The translations under genes were made by a program, and so were the position numbers. Positions 27,475-37,198 of a stretch of 64,000 nt of DNA are shown in pieces (positions within the stretch are counted from its first letter, which is position 1; the number at the start of each line of letters is the position of its first letter). The stretch lies in assembly GCF_003668995.1 (NCBI RefSeq), contig NZ_CP033068.1, positions 3,658,001-3,722,000 of the forward strand. Direction: 5' to 3'. This DNA comes from Flavobacterium sp. 140616W15. Lineage in GTDB: Bacteria > Bacteroidota > Bacteroidia > Flavobacteriales > Flavobacteriaceae. The notes under the pieces are model-generated. The model had not been told where the DNA came from, searched no databases, and was given only the letters and a program-made list of their open reading frames with translations.

Positions 27475-29088
27475 ATGAGAAAAATTACTTTATTATCCGC
27501 AATCCTAATGTTGGCATTTCCCTTGACTTCATTTAACTCCAACAAAAAACATATTTTATTTAATGAGTACCCTCCATTTTTTAATATTCATAAAGAGACT
27601 AATAACAGCAAAACAATCACCGGAATTAACAATGCTACAATTGCCTCTTTCTTTAAAAACTACCCCAAATTCAGCACTTATCAATCTGATGTAGATCAGC
27701 TTTATAAAAGTCGAAATTATAAAATGATATGGTATGACAATAATGAACTTATAGAATTTGCTCATTTGTTATATCAAAAAGTAAACATGCTTGAAAAAGA
27801 AGGAGTAAAATCGACTGTACCATACAGAGATCAAATTGATTTTATTTTTAACGAAACCGAAGCCAATAAGCCTTCACAATCCGACACAGAATTATTACTA
27901 ACCTCTTTATATGTCTTTTACACTAACAAAGTCTATGAAGGACTTGATGCAAAACAAGTTCAGAATTTAGGATGGTTTTTACCCAAAAAAAGCATCTCTT
28001 ATGACAAATTATTAGATTCTTTATTAGTTGATCCGAAGTTATTAGATAAAGGAAAAATAGGCTTATTTAGTCAATATTATAAATTACGTGATGTTTTAGA
28101 CAAATACCGTAAAATTCAAAAAACCAATGATTGGGAACCAATAACTATGGATCCATCAATACAAATACTAAAACCTCTTGATAGTTCAAAAACTATTGGA
28201 CAAATCAGACATCGTTTAGTGGTTCTTGGAGATTTAAAACAAGACTCCAAAAGAAATGTATACGACCAAGAACTAATGGATGCTGTTTTAAATTATAAAA
28301 GAAAATATGGTTTAGCATTAAATTACAAAATTGATGCGGAACAAATTAGTCAGATGAATGAGCCTATCGAGGACCGCATAAGAACAATTATGCTAAATAT
28401 GGAACGTTGCCGATGGATTCCTGCAGAATTAGAAAAAGGTAAAGAATATGTAATGGTAAATATTCCTTCTTACCATTTAGTTTATGTAAAAAACGGAGCT
28501 TACGAATTGGTTTCGGATGTTTTTGTTGGATCTAGACTTAACAAAACAGTAATTTTTAGCAGCAAAATGGACCGAATCGTATTTAGCCCCTATTGGACAG
28601 TTCCGCAGAGTATTGTCAAAAATGAGCTAAGGTCTTTAATAGCTTCTGATAAGAATTATTTAAAAGACCACAACATGGAGTGGTTCAACGGTACTATCAG
28701 GCAAAAGCCAGGGCCAAATAATTCTTTAGGATTAGTAAAATTCCTGTTTCCGAACCCAAATGACATCTACATGCATGATACTCCTGCCAAAAGTTTATTT
28801 CTTGCTCAAGACAGAGCTTTTAGTCATGGTTGTATAAATGTTCAAAAAGCAAAAGACCTTGCAGTTGCCATCCTGAAAGATTATCCAGACTGGCCTATTG
28901 ATCGTATTGATAATGCTATGAGTGGAGAAAAAGAAACTGTTTGCATGCTAAAAAACAAAATACCTGTTTATATTGGATACTTTACGGCTTGGGTAAATGA
29001 TGCAGGCGAAATCAGTTTTTACAAAGATGTATATGATAGAGATAGTAGTTTATCCTCACTATTGTTTCCTGACAAAACAGTTAACTAA
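27475..29088 (+). CDS. L,D-transpeptidase (YcbB-like)
   Basis: 537 aa from the ATG at 27475, giving the signal MRKITLLSAILMLAFPLTSF; an upstream GTG would bury it. The region about 60-290 corresponds to the scaffold and peptidoglycan-binding-like part of YcbB proteins (LGDLK...LMDAVLNYKRKYGL). The YkuD catalytic domain ends with SHGCINVQKAKDLA, nucleophile Cys453 and His451. It makes 3-3 cross-links in peptidoglycan or anchors proteins to it. Periplasmic. Single gene. Confidence 0.9.
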   Translation: MRKITLLSAILMLAFPLTSFNSNKKHILFNEYPPFFNIHKETNNSKTITGINNATIASFFKNYPKFSTYQSDVDQLYKSRNYKMIWYDNNELIEFAHLLYQKVNMLEKEGVKSTVPYRDQIDFIFNETEANKPSQSDTELLLTSLYVFYTNKVYEGLDAKQVQNLGWFLPKKSISYDKLLDSLLVDPKLLDKGKIGLFSQYYKLRDVLDKYRKIQKTNDWEPITMDPSIQILKPLDSSKTIGQIRHRLVVLGDLKQDSKRNVYDQELMDAVLNYKRKYGLALNYKIDAEQISQMNEPIEDRIRTIMLNMERCRWIPAELEKGKEYVMVNIPSYHLVYVKNGAYELVSDVFVGSRLNKTVIFSSKMDRIVFSPYWTVPQSIVKNELRSLIASDKNYLKDHNMEWFNGTIRQKPGPNNSLGLVKFLFPNPNDIYMHDTPAKSLFLAQDRAFSHGCINVQKAKDLAVAILKDYPDWPIDRIDNAMSGEKETVCMLKNKIPVYIGYFTAWVNDAGEISFYKDVYDRDSSLSSLLFPDKTVN

Positions 29089-29156
29089 CAATTCATCAAG
29101 CTAAAACATAGTTTACAAATAATTACACTTTACCAATTATTCTATATTATTTGGTT

Positions 29157-29194
29157 CAAAAAAAGACCCGACCAGCGATTACACTGTCGGGTCT
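29157..29194 (-). terminator. Terminator of the ABC efflux operon
   Basis: AGACCCGAC (29164-29172) pairs with GTCGGGTCT (29186-29194). A run of seven T follows on the minus strand only, so it ends the permease transcript, whose stop codon is at 29233. Confidence 0.85.
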
Positions 29195-29232
29195 GGAACC
29201 AAAACTCAATTCTAATTAATTGCTCAGATTAA

Positions 29233-31665
29233 TTATTCGTATTTAAGATATTTAAGTATATCTATCTTAGTTATTTGATATGCTTTTGCCAAAACGATTA
29301 CCAAAGTTAACAAAAGCAACACAACCAATGCAACAATAAATGGCAAGAATGAAACATCAATCCTAAAAGCAAAATTCTCTAACCATTTATTAAGTAAAAA
29401 ATAGGCAGGAAAAATTCCTATTACAAAGCCTATAAGGCAAAAAAGCACATATTGTTTCGACAATTCTTTAAGTAAAGCATCTGTTTCTGCGCCAAGTGTT
29501 TTTCTGATTGCAATTTCTTTCAACCTTCTTTCCATTGAAAATGATGCTAATGCAAATAAACCGAAAATCGCAATAATAATCACAATAACATTAAGTACAA
29601 AAAACAAATTTTTCTGTTTTATCTGCTCATTATATGTTTTTGCAAATGCCTTATCTACAAACTGATAATTAAAAGGATAATCAGGATTGATATTCTTTTG
29701 CCAGTAAGTCTCTAATTTAGACAATGTTTCAGTCAAGTTCTCAGGTGAAACTTTTACATATATATTCTCTAAATTATCCCATTTTAAGGTTTTAATATTA
29801 ACAAAAACCATCGGTGGAACTTTATTTTTAAAACCTAGAATATGAAAATCTTTTACCACACCTACAATTTTAAATTTTAAATTTCCATCTTTATTTCCCC
29901 AACCAGAACTAATTACCGTATTTATGGGGTTTTTAAGATTTAACATCTTAGCACAAGTTTCGTTTATCAACCAATTATTTATTGTATCTGATGCATATTG
30001 AGGCGATAAATCTCGTCCTTGACTCATCTTAATTTTCATCATTTCAAGAAAACCAAAATCCATTGTTACATTTTGAGGTTGAACAAAAATGCCATTGTGC
30101 TTAAATCCTGAACTTGAATTCGCTCCTTGACCAAAGGAACCCGCAAAAGTAGAAACATGTTTAACGCCGGTTATTTTCATCAATTCATCTCTGGTCGTAA
30201 AATACTTTTCTAATCTTTTTTCTTGGTCTTTATAATTAAATGAAATACTAATTACTTGACTTCCGCTGAAACCTAAATCTTTATTCATCATATAACTTAC
30301 TTGAGAATAAACAACTAATGCTCCTATGATAAAAAAGGCTGCAATTGTAAACTGAAAAATCAACATCGAATTCCTAATCCAGATACCACTTTTACTCCTT
30401 GAAAAATTCCCTCTTAAAACTTTTAATGTTTCAAAATTAGCTACATAAACCGCAGGAAATATACCCGCCAGAATAATTACAATAACAAAAATAATGATGA
30501 TTTGCAGATAAAATTCAGCCCCGTGCATCGCAAGTGTTTTACCCAAAAAGTCATTAAAAAAAGGCAAAGAAAGCTCTACAATTGCTAACGCCAAAAGAAT
30601 AGCGAAAACAACAATTATTGCCGTTTCGAATATAAACTGCCAGATAATTTGAGATTTATTTGCTCCAACAATTTTTCGTACACCAACTTCTTTAGCTCGT
30701 TTAATTGCTGATGCTGTTGCTAAATTAATATAGTTTACTAAGGATAATGCCAAAATAAGTCCAGACAAACCTACCATAATATACAATAACTGCAAATCCC
30801 CTCTGCCTTCTGGATAACTCCCTCCAATCCTAGAACCTATACCATAAAGTCGAGCCTCTTTTAGCTGATCCAAAATAATAGTAATAACTCCATTATCTTT
30901 CACATATTGCTCAACAGTCTGTCCATTTTCTTTCGCATCTTTCATTGTTCGGTTAACGAAATCCACATGTTGCATTTTCTTTAAAACACTTGCGGCATCT
31001 GTTCCTTTTTTCACCTTTATACAAAGCGAATGACTAAAGTTCCCCCAATGATCCATTTCATACTCTTTCAAAAGCCCTCCGAAAACATAATTAGGTTCAA
31101 CAGAAGATGGTCTCATGATTTTATAAACTGCTTTTACAATAAAAACATTTCCATCCTTGACAAGAGTTTTCCCTATAGGATCTTCATTTTTAAAAACCAC
31201 TTTTGCTTCGTCTTCCGAAATGGCAACACTATTTTTCTCTTTAAGAATATCTTTTTTAGCACCTTTAACAATTGGAAATGGAAATATTTCAAAAAAATCG
31301 TAATCAGCAACTATGATTTTTTTACCCATCCATTTTTGATTGTTATATTTGAGTATATCTTCATAATACCAACTATCAAAAAAAGTAATATTTTCAATTT
31401 CAGGAATTGTAGCCTTACATGTTACTCCAAAGGGAACTGGACTTGAATTCCATATATTCTCTGTTGCGCCATCTATACTATTAAGAACCTGATATACATT
31501 TTCCTTCTCAGGATTCCATTGATCATACGAATTCTCATTGTTCCAATATAAAATTGCAAAAATAACTCCTGCAATTCCTATGCTTAATCCTAATACATTT
31601 AAAAACGAAAACAGTTTGTTTTGCTTTAAATGATAAACAAATATTTTTATCCAGTTAAATATCAT
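29233..31665 (-). CDS. ABC transporter permease, MacB/FtsX type (double module)
   Basis: 810 aa. TM1 (about 18-38) is followed by a MacB-type periplasmic core, an FtsX transmembrane triplet (about 290-420, KEVGVRKIVGANKSQI), a second TM/periplasmic unit, and a C-terminal FtsX triplet (RRLKEIAIRKTLGAETDALLKELS to the end). It carries no ATPase; this is supplied by the next gene upstream. With the adaptor it forms a MacAB-like extrusion or lipoprotein-release machine common in Bacteroidota. Last gene of the sigma-54-type operon. Confidence 0.92.
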   Translation of the reverse strand: MIFNWIKIFVYHLKQNKLFSFLNVLGLSIGIAGVIFAILYWNNENSYDQWNPEKENVYQVLNSIDGATENIWNSSPVPFGVTCKATIPEIENITFFDSWYYEDILKYNNQKWMGKKIIVADYDFFEIFPFPIVKGAKKDILKEKNSVAISEDEAKVVFKNEDPIGKTLVKDGNVFIVKAVYKIMRPSSVEPNYVFGGLLKEYEMDHWGNFSHSLCIKVKKGTDAASVLKKMQHVDFVNRTMKDAKENGQTVEQYVKDNGVITIILDQLKEARLYGIGSRIGGSYPEGRGDLQLLYIMVGLSGLILALSLVNYINLATASAIKRAKEVGVRKIVGANKSQIIWQFIFETAIIVVFAILLALAIVELSLPFFNDFLGKTLAMHGAEFYLQIIIIFVIVIILAGIFPAVYVANFETLKVLRGNFSRSKSGIWIRNSMLIFQFTIAAFFIIGALVVYSQVSYMMNKDLGFSGSQVISISFNYKDQEKRLEKYFTTRDELMKITGVKHVSTFAGSFGQGANSSSGFKHNGIFVQPQNVTMDFGFLEMMKIKMSQGRDLSPQYASDTINNWLINETCAKMLNLKNPINTVISSGWGNKDGNLKFKIVGVVKDFHILGFKNKVPPMVFVNIKTLKWDNLENIYVKVSPENLTETLSKLETYWQKNINPDYPFNYQFVDKAFAKTYNEQIKQKNLFFVLNVIVIIIAIFGLFALASFSMERRLKEIAIRKTLGAETDALLKELSKQYVLFCLIGFVIGIFPAYFLLNKWLENFAFRIDVSFLPFIVALVVLLLLTLVIVLAKAYQITKIDILKYLKYE

Positions 31666-31780
31666 CTTATTTATGATTTAGTTTGATTGATTGATTGATT
31701 TAAAATGTTTTATAAAAACAATGTTTTACAAAATTCTATCACTACTATAATTACTATTGTTATCAATTTTATCATGATTT

Positions 31781-32482
31781 CTATACTTTAAAAACATCTA
31801 CATTTCTTTGATTTAATTTTTCCGAAAAAATAATCCCATCTTTCATGTGAATTGTTTTTTGAGAAAAAGATGCGTCGTAATCTGAATGCGTTACCATAAG
31901 TATTGTTGCTCCTTTGGCATGCAGATCAGTTAAAAGCTCCATAACTTCGTTACCATTTTTACTATCTAAGTTTCCTGTTGGCTCATCTGCCAAAATAATC
32001 TTAGGATCGTTTACTAAAGCTCTTGCAACTGCAACACGTTGTTGCTGTCCTCCTGAAAGCTGTTGCGGAAAATGTTTTAATCGATGAGAAATATTTAACT
32101 TCTCTGCAATTGCTTCTACTTTTTGTTTTCTATCAGACACCTTCACATTATTGTAAATTAAAGGCAACTCTATATTATCATAAACTGATAGCTCATCGAT
32201 AAGATTAAAATTTTGAAAAATAAATCCAATATTTTCTTTACGTACACTAGCTCTTCCTTTTTCTTTAAGTCCAACCATTTCGTTATCCAATAATTTATAA
32301 CTTCCACCGCTTGCACTATCCAAAAGCCCGATTATATTAAGCAAAGTAGATTTTCCACAACCCGAAGGCCCCATTATTGTTAAGAAATCACCTTTTTTTA
32401 TCTTTAAATTAATTCCGCTTAACGCTGCTGTTTCTACTTCTTCCGTTCTAAAAACTCTAGTTAAATCTTGTATTGTTATCAT
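31781..32482 (-). CDS. ABC transporter ATP-binding protein (LolD/MacB type)
   Basis: 233 aa. Walker A GPSGCGKST (about 38-46), Q-loop NIGFIFQNFNL, signature LSGGQQQRVAVARAL (about 141), Walker B IILADEPTGNLDS and the His switch in MVTHSDY are all intact. This is the MacB/LolD class, which drives FtsX-type permeases. It sits between adaptor and permease on one strand. Confidence 0.95.
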   Translation of the reverse strand: MITIQDLTRVFRTEEVETAALSGINLKIKKGDFLTIMGPSGCGKSTLLNIIGLLDSASGGSYKLLDNEMVGLKEKGRASVRKENIGFIFQNFNLIDELSVYDNIELPLIYNNVKVSDRKQKVEAIAEKLNISHRLKHFPQQLSGGQQQRVAVARALVNDPKIILADEPTGNLDSKNGNEVMELLTDLHAKGATILMVTHSDYDASFSQKTIHMKDGIIFSEKLNQRNVDVFKV

Positions 32483-32575
32483 ATCTTTTAAAATATTTGT
32501 TGTTATTGATTGTATTTTTTGATTGATGATTGAATGTTATATTTTATAAAATGTAAACTGAGATTGAATGCTAGT

Positions 32576-33820
32576 TTACTTCGAACGTATCGAAAGCTCT
32601 TCCATATCTTTATAATCTAGATAAGAAGATACTATGACTTTTTCACCTTCTTTTAACCCGCTTAAAACTTCATAATATGAAGGATTTTCTCTTCCTAATT
32701 TTATTGTTCTTTTCTCTGCTTTATTTCCGTTTACAACAAAAATCCATTTTCCTGCTGTCTCCTGATTAAAGCTTCCTTTTGGCAAAACAAGGATTTTATT
32801 TCTTTCAGATAAAATTAATTTTATTCCAAAACTTAATCCATCCTGTAAAGCAATTTTATCTTTAGAAATAAAATTTAATTCAACGGAAAAATGACCGCTT
32901 TTAACCTCTGGAATTACCTTTGTCACAATTACTTCTAAAGTTTTCCCCTGATAATCAACTTGCCCTTTTAGTCCTTCGCGCATTTTTTCTAAATAAAATT
33001 CATCTACTTCAGCTACCAATTTATAACCTTGTCTAGAATCTATTCTACCGATACTTTCTCCCGCTTGAAATGTCTTTCCTAAAACGGGTTGAAATGAAGT
33101 TAACCTTCCTGATTCTGGCGCCGTTATTAAAAAGTTCTTTTTATTATTCCTTAAAATATCCAAACTCTTTTCCATCGTTTGAATCGAACGATTGATTTGT
33201 GAAATCTGCAATTGATTCGTTTGTTTCTCCTTTTGAATACTTTGTTGAATTGTTTTTCTTCGTTCATCCTGAAAACGCAAACTTTCTTTAAATGCATTCC
33301 AATCATTTCTAGAAATCACATCTTTATCATACAATTTCGAATTCATATCGTACAAACGTTTTGCATCATTATAATCATGCTCTATCGCAACTAGATCTTT
33401 AGTCAAATTCAGCTCTTGATTTCTAATATTTAATTTCCCAGTATTCAGATTATTGATCTGCTCTATGATTGCTGTTTCTTGTGTAAGATAATTAAGTTCA
33501 GTATTCGGATTATACAATCGAGCCAATGATTGCCCTTTAATAACTGTTGCTCCATTTTCAACAAATATTTCCTTAACTGATCCTCCTTCAGTTACATTGA
33601 CCAACATCACATTCAAAGGTTCAACTTTTGCCTGAAAAACCATAAAATCTTCAAAGAAATCTGTTTCGACCGTTTTTATAATCAATTCATCTCCCTTCAC
33701 ATTAAGGGTTCTTTTTTTGTTAAAAGAAAAAAAGACTACAATTGCCAATGCTAAAAAAGCTCCGATTCCTATTGCCAGATACCTAATTTTTTTACTTTTA
33801 CGAGGAATTACTTTATCCAT
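32576..33820 (-). CDS. HlyD/RND-type periplasmic adaptor
   Basis: 414 aa from the ATG at 33818-33820 (MDKVIPRKSKK); an earlier start adds nine residues and would leave almost no 5' leader before the sigma-54-like promoter. One N-terminal membrane segment (about 13-35), lipoyl half-motif EIFVENGATVIKGQSLARL, a coiled-coil hairpin (about 110-220), second lipoyl half and a beta-barrel (FGIKLILSERNKILVLPKGSF). First gene of the efflux operon and divergent from the NtrC-type regulator. Confidence 0.92.
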   Translation of the reverse strand: MDKVIPRKSKKIRYLAIGIGAFLALAIVVFFSFNKKRTLNVKGDELIIKTVETDFFEDFMVFQAKVEPLNVMLVNVTEGGSVKEIFVENGATVIKGQSLARLYNPNTELNYLTQETAIIEQINNLNTGKLNIRNQELNLTKDLVAIEHDYNDAKRLYDMNSKLYDKDVISRNDWNAFKESLRFQDERRKTIQQSIQKEKQTNQLQISQINRSIQTMEKSLDILRNNKKNFLITAPESGRLTSFQPVLGKTFQAGESIGRIDSRQGYKLVAEVDEFYLEKMREGLKGQVDYQGKTLEVIVTKVIPEVKSGHFSVELNFISKDKIALQDGLSFGIKLILSERNKILVLPKGSFNQETAGKWIFVVNGNKAEKRTIKLGRENPSYYEVLSGLKEGEKVIVSSYLDYKDMEELSIRSK

Positions 33821-33850
33821 GTGTTCTAATAATTTACTGATTACCAATAG

Positions 33851-33865
33851 GTAAATATTGTGCCA
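33851..33865 (-). promoter_or_regulatory. Near-consensus sigma-54 promoter of the efflux operon
   Basis: Minus strand reads TGGCAC-AATAT-TTAC against the RpoN consensus TGGCAC-N5-TTGC, one mismatch with exact spacing (GG to the -12 pair is 10 bases). It points at the adaptor gene, whose ATG is 31 bases downstream. The neighbouring regulator is of the RpoN-activating class, which supports the call. Confidence 0.65.
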
Positions 33866-33930
33866 AAAGAATTAAAATCTATAAAGTGTTGATTTATAAA
33901 GCAGTTTCAAAACCATCAAAAAAAAGCAGT

Positions 33931-33966
33931 GTTCGATAATGAACAGTTGACCGTTCATAACCGAAC
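33931..33966. promoter_or_regulatory. Paired activator-binding dyads (UAS)
   Basis: GTTCGATAATGAAC (33931-33944) and GTTCATAACCGAAC (33953-33966) are both GTTC-N6-GAAC, and the second is nearly the reverse complement of the first. Their centres are 22 bases apart, two helical turns, about 75-110 bases upstream of the sigma-54-like promoter and just before the regulator ATG. This is the layout of enhancer sites for NtrC-type activators. Confidence 0.6.
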
Positions 33967-33979
33967 ATAAAAACATATC

Positions 33980-35329
33980 ATGCGAAAAAAACAAGCCAAT
34001 ATATTAGTTGTCGATGATCAGGAAGAAATTCTTTTTTCAGTAAAAATGATTCTAAAAAAACAGTTTGAATCTATTTTTACTACAAACGACCCAAAAAAAA
34101 TCATCTCTCTTTTATCCGAAAATCCAATTGATGTTGTTTTATTAGACATGAATTATCGTATTGGTTTTGAAGATGGCCGCGAAGGAATTCATTGGCTAAA
34201 AGAAATTAAGTTATTATCTCCACAAACCGTTGTTATTTTGATGACTGGTTTTGGAAAAATAGAAACTGCTGTAGAAGGCATAAAAATAGGTGCCTTTGAT
34301 TATGTTTTAAAACCTTGGAACAATGAAAAACTATTAACGACAATTGACAATGCGGTTAATGAAAGTCGAAAAAAATCAAAGAAAATAATCGTAAAAACCG
34401 AAGAAAAAAGATATTTCACCGGAACTTCTGATAAAATAAAGCGAGCGTATACAATTGCCGATAAAGTTGCTAAAACAGATGCCAACGTACTAATTTTAGG
34501 AGAAAACGGAACTGGTAAATTTGTTTTCGCACAACATATCCATCAAAATTCGCAACGAAAAGACAGCCCTTTTGTTCATGTAGATTTAGGCTCTTTAAGC
34601 GATAATTTATTCGAAAGCGAACTATTTGGTTATACCAAAGGAGCTTTTACAGACGCACAAACCGATACTCCAGGACGATTTGAAACTGCTTCAGAGGGAA
34701 CTATTTTTCTAGACGAAATAGGAAATATCCCTTTGCACTTACAAGCGAAGCTATTGCACGTTTTACAAACCAAATCGGTTACACGCTTAGGCGAAAGTAA
34801 AGCCAGACCTCTAAACGTACGCATAATAGCGGCTACTAATAGCGATATCAAAGCCGAAGTAATAAACAAAACATTTCGTGAAGATTTATTGTATCGCATC
34901 AATACCATGGAAATTACTTTGCCAGCTTTGCGCGAGCGAAAAGACGACATTGTACCAATGGCTGAATATCTTCTTAATCAAATTGGAGAAAAATACAATC
35001 AACCTGATATAGTTTTTGATGATAACGTTGCCAAGTATTTAGAAAAATATCCTTGGAAAGGAAACGTACGTGAGATGGAAAACAAAATTGAAAGAGCTTT
35101 AATTCTATCCGAAAATAATATCATTACTGTAAATGATTTAGACATTCTTGATTTTGAAGACATTCTGATTGATGACGAAAATCCTTTATCTGAGATGGAG
35201 AAAAATGCTATTGAAAAATCTTTACTTAAGAACAACAGAAACATTAGCAAAACTGCCGAAGAACTAGGATTATCCAGAGCTTCTCTTTACCGAAGAATTG
35301 AAAAATATGGTTTAAAAAATATCGAATAA
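33980..35329 (+). CDS. Sigma-54-dependent response regulator (NtrC family)
   Basis: 449 aa. Receiver domain 1-125 with phospho-acceptor Asp in VVLLDMNY; AAA+ domain with Walker A-like GENGTGKF, sigma-54 loop GAFTDA (classical GAFTGA with Gly to Asp), and Walker B GTIFLDEIGN; then a C-terminal Fis-type HTH (ISKTAEELGLSRASLYRRI). It probably activates the divergent efflux operon through the dyads. Its stop overlaps the kinase ATG by one base. Confidence 0.95.
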   Translation: MRKKQANILVVDDQEEILFSVKMILKKQFESIFTTNDPKKIISLLSENPIDVVLLDMNYRIGFEDGREGIHWLKEIKLLSPQTVVILMTGFGKIETAVEGIKIGAFDYVLKPWNNEKLLTTIDNAVNESRKKSKKIIVKTEEKRYFTGTSDKIKRAYTIADKVAKTDANVLILGENGTGKFVFAQHIHQNSQRKDSPFVHVDLGSLSDNLFESELFGYTKGAFTDAQTDTPGRFETASEGTIFLDEIGNIPLHLQAKLLHVLQTKSVTRLGESKARPLNVRIIAATNSDIKAEVINKTFREDLLYRINTMEITLPALRERKDDIVPMAEYLLNQIGEKYNQPDIVFDDNVAKYLEKYPWKGNVREMENKIERALILSENNIITVNDLDILDFEDILIDDENPLSEMEKNAIEKSLLKNNRNISKTAEELGLSRASLYRRIEKYGLKNIE

Positions 35330-36659
35330 TGAAAAACTGGAAATTTTACAACCTCTTATTTTTACGTGTTTTTATTGTTATAATCATCCTTTTTAGTTCG
35401 TTGTATCTTGCACAAAAGGAACTGTACCACAATAGCATATTGGTAGGTGTTGCTCTTATTATTGCTCTAATAGAAATGTATTCTTTTATCAAAGCAAAAA
35501 CGAGCTTTTATGACAAAACAATTCTCTCTATTCTTCAAAATGACTACTCGACCAATTTTCCTAAAGAAGAAAAAAAGGCAGTTTCAAGAACCTCGCTCTA
35601 TTATATGATACTTTAAAAGAAAAGCAACAAGAACAAACATCAAAAGAATTAATTTATCGTTCTATTTTAAACAATATAGATACTGCCACTTTAATTCTGG
35701 AAAAAGATAATAACGATTGGAATATCTTCTTAATGAATGATTATTTCTCTTCCCTATTTAATGTACCCAAAGTAAGTCATTGGAGTTACCTTAAAAATCA
35801 CCTTCCATCATTGTGCGACGAAATTGAAAACACTCATTTTAGCGAATTAAAAACAGCTATCAGCGTTAAGATTGAGCAACAGGATTTACAAACTTTTACG
35901 CTCCAGACCTCGCTTACAAAATCATTAAATAAAGAATACTTTATTATCTTGCTAGACAGCATACAGCGTGTTATTGACAAAAAAGAAAAAGAAGCCTGGA
36001 TTACCTTAATGAAGGTTATCTCACACGAATTAATGAATTCCTTAACTCCAATTCGTTCGCTTTCGCAAAATTTACTTCAAATAATTGATCAGGAAAAGCT
36101 TGAAGAAGATGATTTTGAGGACATCAAAAATAGTATATCGACTATTATAAACCGTAGTGATCATTTACAGGTTTTCGTAGAAAATTATCGAAAACTAACT
36201 ATGTTGCCTACTCCAAATAAAATCCCAACATCGATTAATTCTCTTTTTACTGATTGTTTAAAAATCATGTCGCCAATTTTAAAGGAACAAGGAATTGAAT
36301 TGATAAACAGTATCAACAGTTCCCGTAACATCCTCATTGATAAAAGTCAAATGGAACAAGTTATTATCAACTTGATTACCAATAGTATTTTTGCTTTAAA
36401 AGAAAGACAAGAGAAAAAAATATTCTTATCGGCATTGACCGAAAACAATCGTTTTTTTATTACAATATCCGACACTGGGAAAGGAATTGACCCTGAAATA
36501 AGAAATAAAATATTCCTTCCCTTTTTTACAACCCGAAAAGAAGGTGCAGGAATAGGGCTTACGCTTTCAAAGAATATTATTGAAGCTCACGGTGGCTATT
36601 TAACCTACCAAGCCGATGAAAACAGAACGAATTTTGTGATTTGCCTGATTACATCCTAA
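35329..36659 (+). pseudogene. Sensor histidine kinase, interrupted by a one-base frameshift
   Basis: The first 86 codons give two membrane helices (LLFLRVFIVIIILFSSLYLA and the next). The frame breaks at the A run 35580-35586; in the -1 frame it continues GSFKNLALLYDTL into a PAS-like region, HisKA with the phospho-His in VISHELMNSLTPI, and an HATPase with N-box QVIINLITNSIFAL, GTGKGI-like SDTGKGIDPE and GAGIGLTLS. Intact length would be about 443 aa. The break coincides with A-AAA-AAG in the reading frame of dnaX-type slippery sites, so either a lost A or programmed -1 shifting would explain it. Partner of the regulator. Confidence 0.82.
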
Positions 36660-36663
36660 AAAC

Positions 36664-36830
36664 GGTTTGAAGTCACAGTTTGAAGTCACAATCACAATCA
36701 CAACCTGAAATTTGAAACTTAAAACTTGAAACAAAAATAAACAGTCGCAGTTTACGGTCTCAGTCGAAAACCTGAAACTTAAAATTATTCGCAAAAAAAT
36801 TTTAACTGGAAACTGGAACTGAAAACTGAA
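36664..36830. repeat. Low-complexity intergenic repeat
   Basis: Short direct repeats such as GTTTGAAGTCACA (twice), CACAATCACAATCACA and several CTGAAACTTAAAA-like units fill the gap between the kinase and the alkyltransferase-like gene. No gene is apparent. Confidence 0.5.
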
Positions 36831-36850
36831 TTCATCACATTTTAAATAGA

Positions 36851-37177
36851 CTAAATCTCTATTGCTGGTTGCCAAAAATGCTTTTCAAAATCTACAATCT
36901 GATTGTCTTTGACTTCGATACCTTCATTTTCGAGTAATTGCTGCATTAGGTTGGTTCCGTCAAAATGATGTTTGCCACTTAACAATCCTTTTCTATTTAC
37001 TACACGATGCGCAGGTACATCATCCCTATTATAGCAAGCATTCATTGCCCAACCTACCATTCTTGCTGAACGTGCAGTTCCTAAAGCCTTTGCAATAGCA
37101 CCATACGATGTTACTTTCCCGTACGGAATCTGTCTTGCAATTACATATACCCTTTCGAAAAAATTATCCTCTGCCAT
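36851..37177 (-). CDS. Alkyltransferase-like (ATL) DNA-binding protein
   Basis: 108 aa, the size of a single MGMT DNA-binding domain. IPYGKVTSYGAIAKALG and the arginine-finger stretch SARMVGWAMNACYN match O6-methylguanine-DNA methyltransferases. The catalytic PCHRV is PAHRV here, so the acceptor Cys is Ala. Such ATL proteins bind O6-alkylguanine and flag it for nucleotide excision repair instead of repairing it. Monocistronic or with the LysE gene 22 bases upstream. Confidence 0.9.
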   Translation of the reverse strand: MAEDNFFERVYVIARQIPYGKVTSYGAIAKALGTARSARMVGWAMNACYNRDDVPAHRVVNRKGLLSGKHHFDGTNLMQQLLENEGIEVKDNQIVDFEKHFWQPAIEI

Positions 37178-37198
37178 GGCTTTATTTTTAAGTAAAAA

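Noticed and set aside
35329..36659. Programmed -1 frameshift as an established feature
   Set aside because: Slippery site is perfect, but no stimulating structure was seen and three other genes in the window show the same type of base loss.
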